Shown one piece after another: positions 9,924 to 20,704 of a stretch of DNA of 64,000 nucleotides. Position numbers and translations under genes: made by a program. Origin of the DNA: Mycteria americana (Eukaryota; Chordata; Aves; Ciconiiformes; Ciconiidae); contig NC_134367.1 of assembly GCF_035582795.1 (NCBI RefSeq), positions 87,837,062 through 87,901,061 on the forward strand. Direction: 5' to 3'. The notes below the pieces were generated by a model, which had not been told where the DNA came from, ran no database searches, and worked only from the letters and a program-made list of their open reading frames with translations. The first letter of the stretch is position 1. Each line of letters opens with the position of its first letter.

Positions 9924-12887
9924 CTATACCATGTCCCTAAGCACCTCATCCAAACATCTTTTAAGTACTTCCAGAGATGGCAACTCAACCACTTCCCTGG
10001 GCAGCCTCTTCCAATGCTTGATAACCCTTTCGGTGAAGTAAAATTTCCTAATATCCAGTCTAAACCTCCCCTGGCACAACTTGAGGCCATTTCCTCTTGT
10101 CCTATTGCTTGTTACTTGGGAGAAGAAAGCAACACTCACCTTGCTTCAACCTCCTTTCAGGTAGTTGTAGAGAGCGATAAGGTCTCCCCTCAGCCTCCTT
10201 TTCTCCAGGCTAAACAACCCCAATTCCCTCAGCCGCTCCTCATCAGACTTGTGCTCCAGACCCTTCACCAGCTTCGTTGCCCTTCTCTGGACACGCTCCA
10301 GCACCTCAATGTCTCTCTTGTAGTGAGGGGCCCAAAACTGATCACAGTATTTGAGGTGCGGCCTCACCAGTGCCGAGTACAGAGGCACGATCACTTCCCT
10401 AGTCCTGCTGGCCATGCTATTTTTGATACAAGCCAGGATGCTATTGGCCTTCTTGGCCGCCTGGGCACACTGCTGGCTCATATTCAGGCGGCTGTCAGCC
10501 AACACCCCCAGGTCCTTTTCTGCCTGGCAGCTTTCCAGCCACTCTTCCCCAAGCCTGTAGCGTTGCATGGGGTTGTTGTGGCCCAAGTGCAGGACCCAGC
10601 ACGTGGCCTTGTTGAATCTCATACAATTGGCCCCAGCCCATCGATCCAGCCTGTCCAGGTCCCTCTGCAGAGCCTTCCTACCCTCAAGCAGATCAACACT
10701 CCCACACAACTTGGTGTCATCTGCAAACTTACTGAGGGTGCACTCAATCCCTTCATCCAGATCATTGATAAAGATGTTAAACAGAACTGGCCCCACACAG
10801 AGCCCTGGGGAACACCACTTGTGAGCGGCCACCAACTGGATTTAACTCCATTCACCACCACTCTTTGGGCCCAGCCGTCCAGCCAGTTCTTTACCCAGCG
10901 AAGAGTACACCCGTCCAAGCCATGAGCAGCCAGTTTCTCCAGGAGAATGCTGTGGGAAACCGTGTCAAAGACTTTACTGAAGTCTAGGTAGACAACATCC
11001 ACAGCCTTCCCCTCATCCACTAGGCAGGTCACCTTGTCGTAGAAGGAGATCAGGTTGGTCAAGCAGGACCTGCCTTTCCTAAACTCGTGCTGGCTGGGCT
11101 TGATGCCTTGGTTATCCTCCACATGCCATGTGATGGCACTCAGGATGATCTGCTCCATCAGCTTCCCTGGTACCCAGGTCAGGCTGACAGGCCTGTAGTT
11201 CACCAGGTCCTCCTTCTGGCCCTTCTTGAAGACGGGTGTCACATTTGCTAATCTCCAGTCAACTGGGACCTCCCCAGTTAGCCAGGACTGCTGGTAAATG
11301 ATGGAAAGGGGCTTGGTGAGCACTTCTGCCAGTTCCTTCAGTACTCTCGGGTGGATCTCATCAGGCCCCATAGACCTGTGTGTGTCTAAGTGGTGCAGCA
11401 GGTCACTAACCATTTCCCCCTGGATTATGGGGGCTCCATTCTGGTCACTGTCCCTATCTTCTGACTCGGGGGGCTGGGTACCCAGAGAACAATTGGCCCT
11501 ACTATTAAAAACTGAGGCAGAGAAGGCATTAAGTACCTCAGCCTTTTCCTCATCCTTGGTCACTGTGTTCCCTCCCCCATCTACTAGGGGCTGGAGATTC
11601 TCCTTAGCTCTCCTTTTGTTGCTAATGTATTTGAAGAAGTATTTTTTGTTGTCTTTTATGGCAGCAGCCAGATTGAGCTCTAGCTCAGCTTTGGCCCTTT
11701 TAATTTTCTCCCTGCACAGCCTCGCTACACCTTTGTAGTCCTCTTGAGTTGCCTGCCCCGTCTTCCAGAGGTTGTAGACTCTCCTCTTTTTCCTGAGTTT
11801 GAGACAGAGCTCTCTAGTCAGCCAGGCCGGTCTTCTTCCCCGCCGGCTCATCTTTCGGCACCTGGGGACAGCCTGCTCTTGTGCCTTTAGGACTTCCTCC
11901 TTAAAGAATGTCCAGCCTTCCTGGACTCCTTTGCCCATAAGGGCTGCCTCCCAGGGGACTCTGTCAACCAGTCTCCCAAACAGGCCAAAGTCTGCCCTCC
12001 AGAAGTCTAAGGTGGCAGTTTTGCTGACCCCCCTCACCACTTCTCCACGTATCAAAAACTCTATCATTTCGTGATCACTCTGCCCAAGACGGCCCCCAAC
12101 CATCACATGGCTCACAAGTCCTTCTCTGTTCGTGAACAACAGGTCCAGCAGGGCACCCTCCCTCGTTGGCTCACTCACCAGCTGTGTCAGGCAGTTATCT
12201 GCCACCCACTCCAGGAACCTCCTAGACTGTTTCCTCTCTGCTGTATTGTATTTCCAGCAAACATCCAGTAGGTTGAAGTCCCCCACAAGAACAAGGGCTA
12301 GCGATCGTGAGGCTTCTCCGATATAGTTCATCTGTCTCCTCATCCTGGTTGGGTGGTCTGTAACAGACTCCCACCACAATATCTGCCTTGTTGGCCTTCC
12401 CCCTGATTCTTACCCATAGACACTCCACCCTATCATCACCATCATTAAGCTCTAAACTATCCAGACGCTCCCTAACATACAGGTCTACCCGACCGCCTCC
12501 CCTGCCTTGCCTATCCCTCCTGAAGAGTTTATAGCCATCCATCACCGCACTCCAGTTGCGCAAGTCATCCCACCACGTTTCCATGATGGCAACCATATCT
12601 TAGTTTTCCTGGTGTACAATGGCTTCCAACTCCTCCTGCCTGTTGCCCATACTGCGTGCATTGGTGTAGAGGCACTTCAGCTGGGCTGTCGTCCGTGTCT
12701 CCTTCATAGAGGAACAGCCCTTACGTGCTTTGAGGTGTTTCACTGGCATTTCCCTCTTGGCTCCTATTGCCTCAGTATCCCCTAGCTCAACTCTGTACAA
12801 CTTCAGCTGTGCCCCAGCGTACCCCGCACATCTCGGAGACACAGGCTGAGTGCCCTCGCTGGCACCCGCTCCCTCTAACCGTGGCAC
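9924..12887 (-). pseudogene. CR1 ORF2 (endonuclease / reverse transcriptase), disabled
   Basis: ORF2 encodes the apurinic-type endonuclease and reverse transcriptase used by CR1 for target-primed insertion. The endonuclease region shows TNARSMGNRQEEL, then METWWDD, VGVCYRPP, VLVGDFN and QSDHE. The RT region shows VTPVFKKG, NYRPVSLT, YLDFSKVFD, SGVPQGS and the catalytic FADDTK. It ends at a stop at 9924. Four lesions are visible: an in-frame stop at 12600-12602 in the endonuclease, a frameshift near 12300, a frameshift near 10815 just after SGVPQGS, and an in-frame TGA at 10146-10148. The longest unbroken piece runs from about 12300 to 10815. The RT active-site YADD-type motif itself is intact. 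Confidence 0.93.
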
Positions 12888-12943
12888 GTCGTCCCTCAGC
12901 TTCTCTCGGGCAAGCCTGATATTACCCCCCTCCCCCTTCGAGT

Positions 12944-14087
12944 CTATTTTAAAGCTCTGTCGATGAGCCCCGCAAGTTCCTGAGCGAAGATTCTCTTTCC
13001 CCTTTGAGAAAGATGAATCTCATCAGATGCCAGCAAACCTGGTGCTGTGTAGGCCATCCCGTTATCAAAAAAAACAAATCCATGGTGATGACACCAGCCA
13101 CGGAGCGATGAGTTAATACATTGGTTACCTCCGTTCCTTCTAGTGTCACTGCCCACAACTGGAAGGAGAGAGGAGAAAATAACCTGTGCTCCGGAGTCCC
13201 TTACTAGCCGTCCCAAGGCCCTGAAGTCTCTTTTGATTGCCCTAGGACTTCATGTTGCAGCTTCATTGCCCCCCACATGGAACAGCAGTAGAGGATAATA
13301 GTCCAAGGGCTGTACCAGGCTAGGGAGTATCCTAGTGATATCCTTCACCCAGGCCCCAGGGAGGCAGCAGACTTCCCTAAGAGGAGGGTCCGTCCGGCAT
13401 ATCGGACCCTCAGTTCCCCTCAGAAGGGAGTCACCCACAACTATAACCCGTCTCCTCTTCCTTGTGGAGGTGGTGTTGATACAAGAGGTATGCCTTTCCA
13501 ACCTGGGCAACACCTCTGGTGTAGATGGACTGTCATCCCCATCCTCCATTGCCTGGCCTGCCACCTCCAGGGCCTCATACCTGTTGTACAGAGGCACCTG
13601 GGGAGGCAAGGAGGGCATTCGCCTGCTGCCACGAGCGTGGACTCGCCTCCATTCACTCTCCTCCTTTGAGCTGCTGCCTTCAGCCCGGTGGGGGGGGATA
13701 GAGGATCCCCTTGACCGTGGGTTCTTACTGGTGGCTGCTGCTGCTCCTGTTCCTGTCTCGGGGAGGCAGAGCATGGCACCACCAGTCTCTCTCCCTCTCA
13801 GCCTCCCTGATGCTCCTTAGCCTTTCTACCTCCTCCTGTAGCTCTGCCACCATGCAGAGCAAATCATCCACCCGGTCGCACCTCACACAGCTGTCCTCAC
13901 GGCTGCTATGCGTGAACAGCGAGAGGCTCTCCCCGCAGCCTGAGACCTGGACAGCTGCAGGTTTTTGTGGGAGCTCCGTCTGGGTAGCCACATCCACTCT
14001 GGCGAGCACAGGGGGCATCGCTTTCTGCCGAGGGAATACCATAGCTGAGTTTCTTCTGAAAGGACGGGGACTACCGAATGAACGCAC
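12944..14087 (-). pseudogene. CR1 ORF1 (SGNH-type esterase protein), disabled
   Basis: ORF1 of CR1 encodes an RNA-binding or chaperone-type protein with an SGNH hydrolase domain. Starting from the ATG at 14087, the N-terminal part has a heptad-like stretch (MVAELQEEVERLRSIREAERE) compatible with a coiled coil. The esterase signature GDSLLRGTEG follows, and the C-terminal SDEIHLSQRGK carries the D-x-x-H catalytic pair. Two lesions are seen: a frameshift near 13730-13770 within a CAG-rich run, probably slippage, and an in-frame TGA at 13250-13252. That TGA most simply derives from CGA by CpG decay. The reading frame ends at 12944, 57 bases before the first ORF2 ATG. Confidence 0.85.
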
Positions 14088-14450
14088 CTCTTGAGCTGGC
14101 AGGGTGACTTCGCCTTTCCTGCGCGAACTGCCGCGCCACGTCCTGGTCGCCGCGCTGCCTGGGGACTGCTGTGGTACGTGAGGGAACTGCCGCCGTCACC
14201 CTTGCCCCCGCCCACGCTGAGGCAGGGCCGGGCCCTCGTCAGGAGCTCCCTCCTTCCCGCTCGGGGCCGGGCGCGGCTGCCGTCACCCTCTCTCTCCCTG
14301 CCCTTTTTTCTCCCGTCCCTGCGCGGTTTTGCCGCGGTTTAGCGGATCCAGCAACGGTCCCCCGACGCGGTCCTCTGTCCCAGAGCCCCTCGCCGCGGAG
14401 GCTTCGCTGAAATGGCGGTTCGAGTGTGTTCTACTCGTTCTGAGGTGCCG

Positions 14451-17269
14451 CCGTCCGATGGTCTCTTTTTCTGGTGTTCTCACTTACTTTGATACTGATG
14501 TGCAGCAGCTCACAGCTACCTGTTGCTGACTGACAGGATCCCATTCTGCTTCTCATTATGTATCGCCTCACATTATTTTTAGTAAGGAGTGCAGAACAAC
14601 AGGTACCTAACTCATTGTCTGTTGGCTGTGATAGTTGGATGTACTGTCTGTCCTTTTCAATATTTTCCTAAAGATCAAATAGGCAATGCATGGGTATATT
14701 AATCACTGTAAACTGATTCAGCTGATTTCAAAAATGCACCTCTTTTCCACGTCTTCTTTCAGACTTCTCATTGTAGACCAAATATGAACCAGGTTCCTAT
14801 TACGCTTCTACGGATAGTTATGCAAAATACTAAAAATAATTACTTCTATGTGTTTTCTGTAAATGGAAATTCCTTCTAAAAATTAAAACATTTACACAGA
14901 CCCCCAACAAAAAAATTGTTGGGACCTTACATGGAGACACAGGGGTTAGCATTCTAGTACCTCTAGAAACATACTGAACCTGCAGGATTTTATGAGTTTT
15001 ATGGGTAATATTCCTGCATGCATGTACCTACTTGTCAACATGCAGTTGCTGTAGCTGCAAACTGTTGCTGCAAATACACATACCTGGATCTTTGCATATG
15101 AACTGAGGAAAATGCTTTTTAATGATATGTATGTGGTGAATTTTGAAAAAAGAAGCAAAAATTTCCACTAGGCCCTGAGCTACTTGGTATTGCTTTGACA
15201 AAAGTCTCACAAACCTCACTGGGGCTTTGCCTGGATTTGGGATTGTACTACAAATAACACTCCTCCTTGGCTTAATTCTCCTATACATCCCTACCTTAGC
15301 ACTGACAAACCTCTGATGAGTTACAAGGCTGTCAAGGGAGATTTCACAACATTAGTGCATTATACAAATGTTGTGTCCATATACTTTTAACCACAGGAAG
15401 ACATTGTTTCTTATGGGTACTCAAAATGAATGTAGTCAGCACCAGGTGATTAGAGAAACATTTAAAGTTTCAGAGAGACAGTCAGTGACTGGGTGTTATG
15501 TCTATGGCTCATACATCCTCATGTTGACAATGCGTACCAGAAAAGTTTTCTATGAAGGTATTGAAATATAACTCTTTTATGCCTCTTCTGTATTGTAAAG
15601 ACCAAGGGAGAGCACATTTTTCCCTGTTTTCAGTACATGCATAACAGAGCACAAGCTATCGAGACAAGGCACTGTAGTGGGCTTGTGTGAGGATCTGAGG
15701 CTGCTGACAAACACAGGAATAGATTAGATTGAGATGGCTGAAGCAGTGACTGCCTCAGGCATTTGCTCTTCTGCCTTCCTGGAAATTGTTGTTCTCTGAA
15801 GGAGAACAATGTGGCTGGTGAATCAGCTGCTAGTTAATAATAAGAACTAAAATAGATGTGTTACATACACCTTAGCACTCTGGAAGGTAGACTGGTTACT
15901 GAATAATTGTGGTGATCCATACTATTGATTTGGAGCTTCCATGGCTTGTTTCATTCTGTTACAGTTGGTCATCTGCTTTAACTTCTTTCACATAATTTAT
16001 GATCCCTGTTTAGACTACTTGAGGTTTGCTAGGCTACAGCTTAGTAAGAAAGGAGGAACACACTCAGTATACACTGTCAGATAAATACAGCGAATAAAGC
16101 TGAGCTTCACAAAGACTTTCAATAACTGACAGCAATTAACTCTGTTAGCTAGTATCATTCTTATGCATCAGAGTGAACATTGCTGAGCATATTTCTCATG
16201 GAACCACTTATGAATCCAGATAATACAAATCTTTTACCAAATCTACATCCTGTCACTAGTATCTCTGTTTATAAATGGGTAAGACTAGTTCCTAAGTGGA
16301 AAATTTGTGAATTTTGTGGAGCCTGTGCAAAAGCAGCAAGCTGCTAAACATGGCAAGTTAAATGGTAACTGCAGGAGCAGACTCCCAGGTCTGCAGCTCA
16401 AAGGCCTCTTTGTAGCCTTAGAGGGAGAGATGAAATGTATTACCAGAAACATCTGAAAATAGCCTTTACGATTATTGAAAATAAACTCATTGGGTGCAAG
16501 ACAGCAGTATGTGATTATTCCACAACCTCTTTTCTTGCCACCTCTTATATCTTATTTCCTCTGAAGAGCATTAGGTAAAGTGTAATGAGTCACAGTGCCA
16601 TTATTCCACTTGGAATCTGCTCAGGCTAATGCTTCCACCTTAAAAAAAACCTGTCACCTGGATATGAGAACAACATTTTCTTAATTCAGGCTATGTATCT
16701 GTTGATTAATAAGCAGGTGGAAGGACTGCCACTTATTGAGCCACGCGTGCTGCATCCAAGCACACCCGAGTTTCCATTAGAGGTCTACAAGGCTGTTCTT
16801 TACTGGGCACAGTTTGATTTAATCACAGGTTGCAGCTGTAGACAGAAAGTACCACTGGAGGGAAAAATGCGCATATGTAACAGGCAAGTAGGGGCAGGAG
16901 AAAAGTAGTTCTGTTAGCAACAGAGTTAATGAAGCTTCATTTCCTGGCCCCCTCCCTTGATCTTCCCGATTTCCAGATGAGGGAAACTATTTCCTTTAGT
17001 AGAGGAAAGATAAGACAACAATCTACTTCAAAAAGCAAGTTTTCCAAGTCTAAGTATATTCCCTGCCCACATCTAAACTTCACAGCTAGAGGAGACCAGA
17101 GAGTGCCCTAGGCTCACCCTTTTCTGTAGCTTTCATGCAAAGGAAAGCCTGCACTGATCGTGATTTGTAAATCATTATCTATATGTCTGCATGATCAGGG
17201 CAGCAAGACCCTAAGGCACTCCATGGCATGGACCAAAGGTTAAGCTCTGTACACTTCCATGGAGTAATG
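14451..17269. other. Intergenic, no gene recognised
   Basis: AT-rich sequence between the two CR1 copies. Open frames are under 90 codons, unsupported by motifs and overlapping on both strands. No RNA gene or further repeat was recognised. Confidence 0.55.
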
Positions 17270-17285
17270 CCGGGCACAAGTATAA

Positions 17286-17920
17286 TTGGGAGAGGAGTGG
17301 CTGGAGAGCAGCCCTGCAGAAAGGGATCTGGGGGTGCTGGTCAACAGCAGGCTCACCATGAGCCAGCAGTGTGCCCTGGCAGCCAAGGGGGGAAACCGCA
17401 TCCTGGGGTCCATCAAACATGGCATAACCAGCTGGTCAAAAGAGGTGATTGTCCCGCTGTATTCAGCACTGGTTGAATACAACCTCACCTTGAGTGCTGT
17501 GTGCAGTTCTGGGCCCCACAATTTAAGAAGGATGTGAAGGTCCTTGACTGCGTCCAGAGGAGGGCAACAAAGCTGGTGAAAAGGCTGGAAGGAATGTCCT
17601 ATGAGGAGCGGCTAAGGACTTCAGGCTTGTCTAGTTTGGAGAGGAGGAGGCTGAGGGATGACCTCATTGCTCTCTACAGCTTCCTGAGGAGGGGAAGCAG
17701 AGGGGTAGGTGATGATCTCTTCTCCCTGGTATCCAGCGATAGGACACGTGGGAACGGTTCACAACTGCGCCAGGGGAGGTTTAGACTGGGCATTAGGAAG
17801 CATTTCTTTACCAAGAAGGTGGTCAAACACTGGAACAGGCTTCCTAGAGAGGTGGTCGATGCCCCAAGCCTGTCAGTGTTTAAGAGGCATCTGGACAATG
17901 CCCTTAACAACATGCTTTAA
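17286..17920 (+). pseudogene. CR1 ORF2 C-terminal remnant
   Basis: The remnant reads in one frame from 17286 to about 17480 and in another from 17501 to the TAA stop at 17920, so one frameshift separates two otherwise open pieces. The second piece of 139 codons is fully open ([10 protein letters not shown] through [20 protein letters not shown] to the stop). It contains no complete catalytic domain and should encode nothing functional. Confidence 0.9.
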
Positions 17921-17992
17921 CTTGGTCAGCCCTGAATTGGTCACGCAGTTGGACTAGATGATCGTTGTAGGTCCCTTCCAACTGAAGTAGTC

Positions 17993-18048
17993 CTATTCTA
18001 TTCTATTCTATTCTATTCTATTCTATTCTATTCTATTCTATTCTATTC
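17993..18048 (+). repeat. (TTCTA)n pentanucleotide microsatellite at the CR1 tail
   Basis: About eleven uninterrupted copies of TTCTA directly follow the CR1 3' end, in the place where the element's normal short terminal repeat belongs. The simplest reading is expansion of the CR1 tail by slippage. Confidence 0.97.
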
Positions 18049-19981
18049 CTCTCCTAATTTTCATTAATTGGACAGACTATCTTAAAGACTTCTAGCCCTT
18101 CAAATTACATGAAAATAACTCTATGGCTTCAACATTTATTGCAGGGACACATTCAGGCAAGAGGCATGGAATGAGAGGAGACCCTGTATTTTAGGGTAAG
18201 GAGCACAGTTAGAGGAGTCAACTACCTGCTCCCTGCTCCCCTGCTCAAGCCTCCTACCTGCTCCCTCCCTTCAGCCATTACTAATTTGGAAGCAGGGGCT
18301 GTAACGAAATTCCAGAAAGAGGCTGATTAGTGCTGGGGAAAAAAATCTAAAGACATCATCCTCCCACAAAATGGATTGGAGAGCACTTTGTTTTCAATAC
18401 CTTTCAAATGTCCTTGTTCTGCATTCTGTTTTCAATCTTTCCTAATGTCCTGTAGTGAAAACTAATACAGAAGCAAGCAGAAGGGATGGGGACCTGAGCA
18501 GGACATGAGCTTTCTTCTCCTTTTCTGGCAAAATGGCCAAAAGCAGAGGGTGTTAGAGACACAGATGAGAGAGCGCTTTCTGGGACCGCATTGCTGCTAT
18601 GCTATTTCTCAGTGACTAGCAACTGAAGAGGGTTGTCACTTCTTACTAAGGAGAACTCTTCAGAATGAGTCTGTGCCTGGCACTACAGCAATTTAAACAT
18701 TTTCGTTTAAATTATCCACTTTTCAGAATTTTTGGAATATGAACAAGTGGACAGCCTTCCTCCTAGGCACCGATACATACCTTTGTTTTCATGATGAACA
18801 TCAGTATGAGACTGCCTGTGGGTGCTCGTTCTTATAGCTGAGAATTACTGCTTGAGCACTCAAAAGCAAACTCTGAGAACTCATAGCAAAGGAGCAGATG
18901 ACCAAATCAAAATGTTGGCAACACATCGTGATGGCAGAGAGCAGGTTTCCATTGGCAGTAAAATGGGAGGGGATCACACAAATTATGCCTCCACCCATTT
19001 CCGTGGGATTACTCATGAGCAGCTTGGTTTTGCTATTCACTGGCAACACGTGGATTAGTGGTCCTTTGCCTTCACTGGAAAAATCCAGGACACAAAGTGA
19101 AGTTCAGATGATCTTGCCACCTCTGGCCAAGCATGCTATTGACAGACATCCATTTCAAATATTACTTAGCGGGGGTTGAGCTTCATGAGCTTCACAAGGT
19201 GTTATTCGGCAGAGGTGTGTTCCCACATTCTCATGAAGAAGCTGATGGGCACAGACCTTAGCGAAGCAGTAAGGTTTGCACAGGAAGGAAATGCCGAATC
19301 ACCTTCATAGATCTCTTCCCTGAAAAATGAATCCAAGAGCTGTGTTCACCCAGCAGTGAGCAGATAGGAACTGTGACCAGCCTAATGAGGTTACCTGGGA
19401 TTCTGACACAGGAAATTAATATGGCTTTTCTTCTGTTCCCTTCTGTACCTGTCAGGGGCTGAAGCTTGCAAACAGCATTAGCAGTTTAACAGAATTATTT
19501 GATAAGTGAGATACTGGTCACATAAATCGTGTTCTTGGCCTGGCCTGACTGAAGCAGATGGCAGTTGCAAAATTAACTAGATAATCCAGGTTTTTAATGA
19601 CTTTACTAACATTATTGATACAATATTTTCCTCATAAATGAGGAGCTTTTAAATACATTTCCTCTGCTACTAAATATAGTTTTAAGAATGTCTTCCTCTA
19701 GACTTTTCTCAAGTGTGTATGAGTGCGTACATGAGTTTGCTTGTGCTATTAAGGCCTGGCTTCTCAGCTAAGCTAAAAAATAGTGTGAAAATATGCTGTC
19801 CATAAATGGAAATTTCAATAAAAGGCAGATAAAGGGTGCAGTAAATGTGATACTGCTACCTATCAGAGAGAAATCAAATTTCTTTTCTAACAAATTGATT
19901 AAATGGTCCAACTAACTGCCAGCCAGACTTTCTGAAATAAAAGTGATCAAATTCTTAAGCAGCGAAGACAATGTAGTAGCA
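18049..19981. other. Intergenic, no gene recognised
   Basis: Sequence between the truncated CR1 and the antisense LTR. No coding, RNA or repeat feature could be supported; open frames are under 95 codons and overlapping. Confidence 0.55.
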
Positions 19982-19986
19982 ATAAG

Positions 19987-20699
19987 TGTCGTGGATGGAG
20001 TGAGAGTGCACTTCATTCATAAGAGAGAAGCAAAAATATACTTTATTGATATAGAACAGGGAGTTAACAAAGTTCAGTGTGACAGTGGCTTAACAAGATT
20101 CGATGGCAAGGTACACTTGATTATTTGCTGCATAGAGGACAGGGTCGGACAAAACTGTCAGGGAGACCCTCCCGTTGAGTCATGAGGTTCGGAAAAGGAT
20201 CTCCTTGCTTTCTAAACTTCTTCTCAGAGAGGAGTCTAGGTGCGGCTGGATCCAGTCCTAGTCCCAGACTTGGTCAACGGTTTATGTCTAAAGGTTGATA
20301 TACACGCAATCAATCCTCTATATCACTTAGCTAAGATTTCAAAGTTTAGCATGCTATTAGTCACTTACTGAGGATCTGTTGCGGCAAGGAATCTCTCAAC
20401 CTCGAGGAGTAACCTTGAGAGGCGTCCCTACTCCAGGGGAAATCCTGGCGTGCAGCCTGCTGCCGTGCAGGAGAGCTCAAAGGGCTCTTGGGCTGCTCAC
20501 TATTTATGGGGATAGGATGATTGACTTACAGTCATATTTGCATATCGGCAAAACGTTTGGATCATTGCTTCAGACAGCCCTTGGCTACTTTGTCACCATC
20601 TGTCCTCAAGGTCCAGCATAAGCTGGATGCAGCCATCAGGACAACTCCCACTGGCAGTTACTGCTTATGCGGGGGGGAGCAGGGGAGCACACTGCCACG
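19987..20699 (-). mobile_element. Solo LTR of an avian endogenous retrovirus, antisense
   Basis: On the minus strand this segment has LTR organisation: a GC-rich 5' part, a TATA-like CCCATAAATA (20501-20510), and an AATAAA signal (20042-20047 as TTTATT on plus). The two ends are short inverted repeats (TGTCGTGG at 19987-19994, and CCACG at 20695-20699). The 5-bp direct repeat ATAAG flanks it at 19982-19986 and 20700-20704, as expected of a target-site duplication. Using that repeat, the right end appears to lack the last few bases of the usual terminus, either a small deletion or a shifted boundary. No retroviral genes flank it, so it is a solo LTR. A 5-bp duplication suits class I or ERVL-like elements, but the family is not assigned. 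Confidence 0.72.
20042..20047 (-). promoter_or_regulatory. LTR polyadenylation signal AATAAA
   Basis: TTTATT on plus reads AATAAA on minus. It lies about 55 bases before the 3' end of the antisense LTR, the usual position of the polyadenylation signal in a U3-R-U5 structure. Confidence 0.6.
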
Positions 20700-20704
20700 A
20701 TAAG

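Larger units (their letters stand above)
9839..14450 (-). mobile_element. Near full-length CR1 non-LTR retrotransposon
   Basis: Read on the minus strand, the element has all parts of an avian CR1. It starts with a GC-rich 5' region (about 14090-14450), followed by ORF1 and then ORF2 with endonuclease and reverse transcriptase. A short 3'UTR follows, with the usual CR1 end (GGTTGGAAAAGACCTTTAAG on the plus strand at 9860-9879). It finishes with two copies of the 8-bp terminal repeat ATTCTGTG (CACAGAAT on plus, 9839-9854). The 3' end is precise. The 5' end is set only by the fall in GC content near 14440-14460. Several frameshifts and stops in both ORFs make it inactive, but it is long and well preserved, so it is probably fairly young. 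Confidence 0.95.
17270..18048 (+). mobile_element. 5'-truncated CR1 copy
   Basis: This carries only the 3' end of CR1 in the plus orientation. It begins within late ORF2 at the sequence coding LGEEWLE (about 17270-17300) and runs through the ORF2 stop at 17918-17920. It ends with the canonical CR1 3' tail (TTGGACTAGATGATCG, then GTCCCTTCCAAC). Protein-level similarity to the other CR1 in this window is clear ([40 protein letters not shown]). Severe 5' truncation is typical of CR1 insertion. Confidence 0.95.

Noticed and set aside
9711-10925. 404-codon plus-strand frame
   Set aside because: It lies antisense to CR1 ORF2, which has clear reverse transcriptase motifs on the minus strand; it is a shadow frame.
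18001-18048. CRISPR-like or satellite array
   Set aside because: The repeat unit is 5 bp with no spacers; it is a microsatellite at a CR1 tail.
19943-20185. 80-codon plus-strand frame
   Set aside because: Falls within the antisense solo LTR and its flank and is fortuitous.
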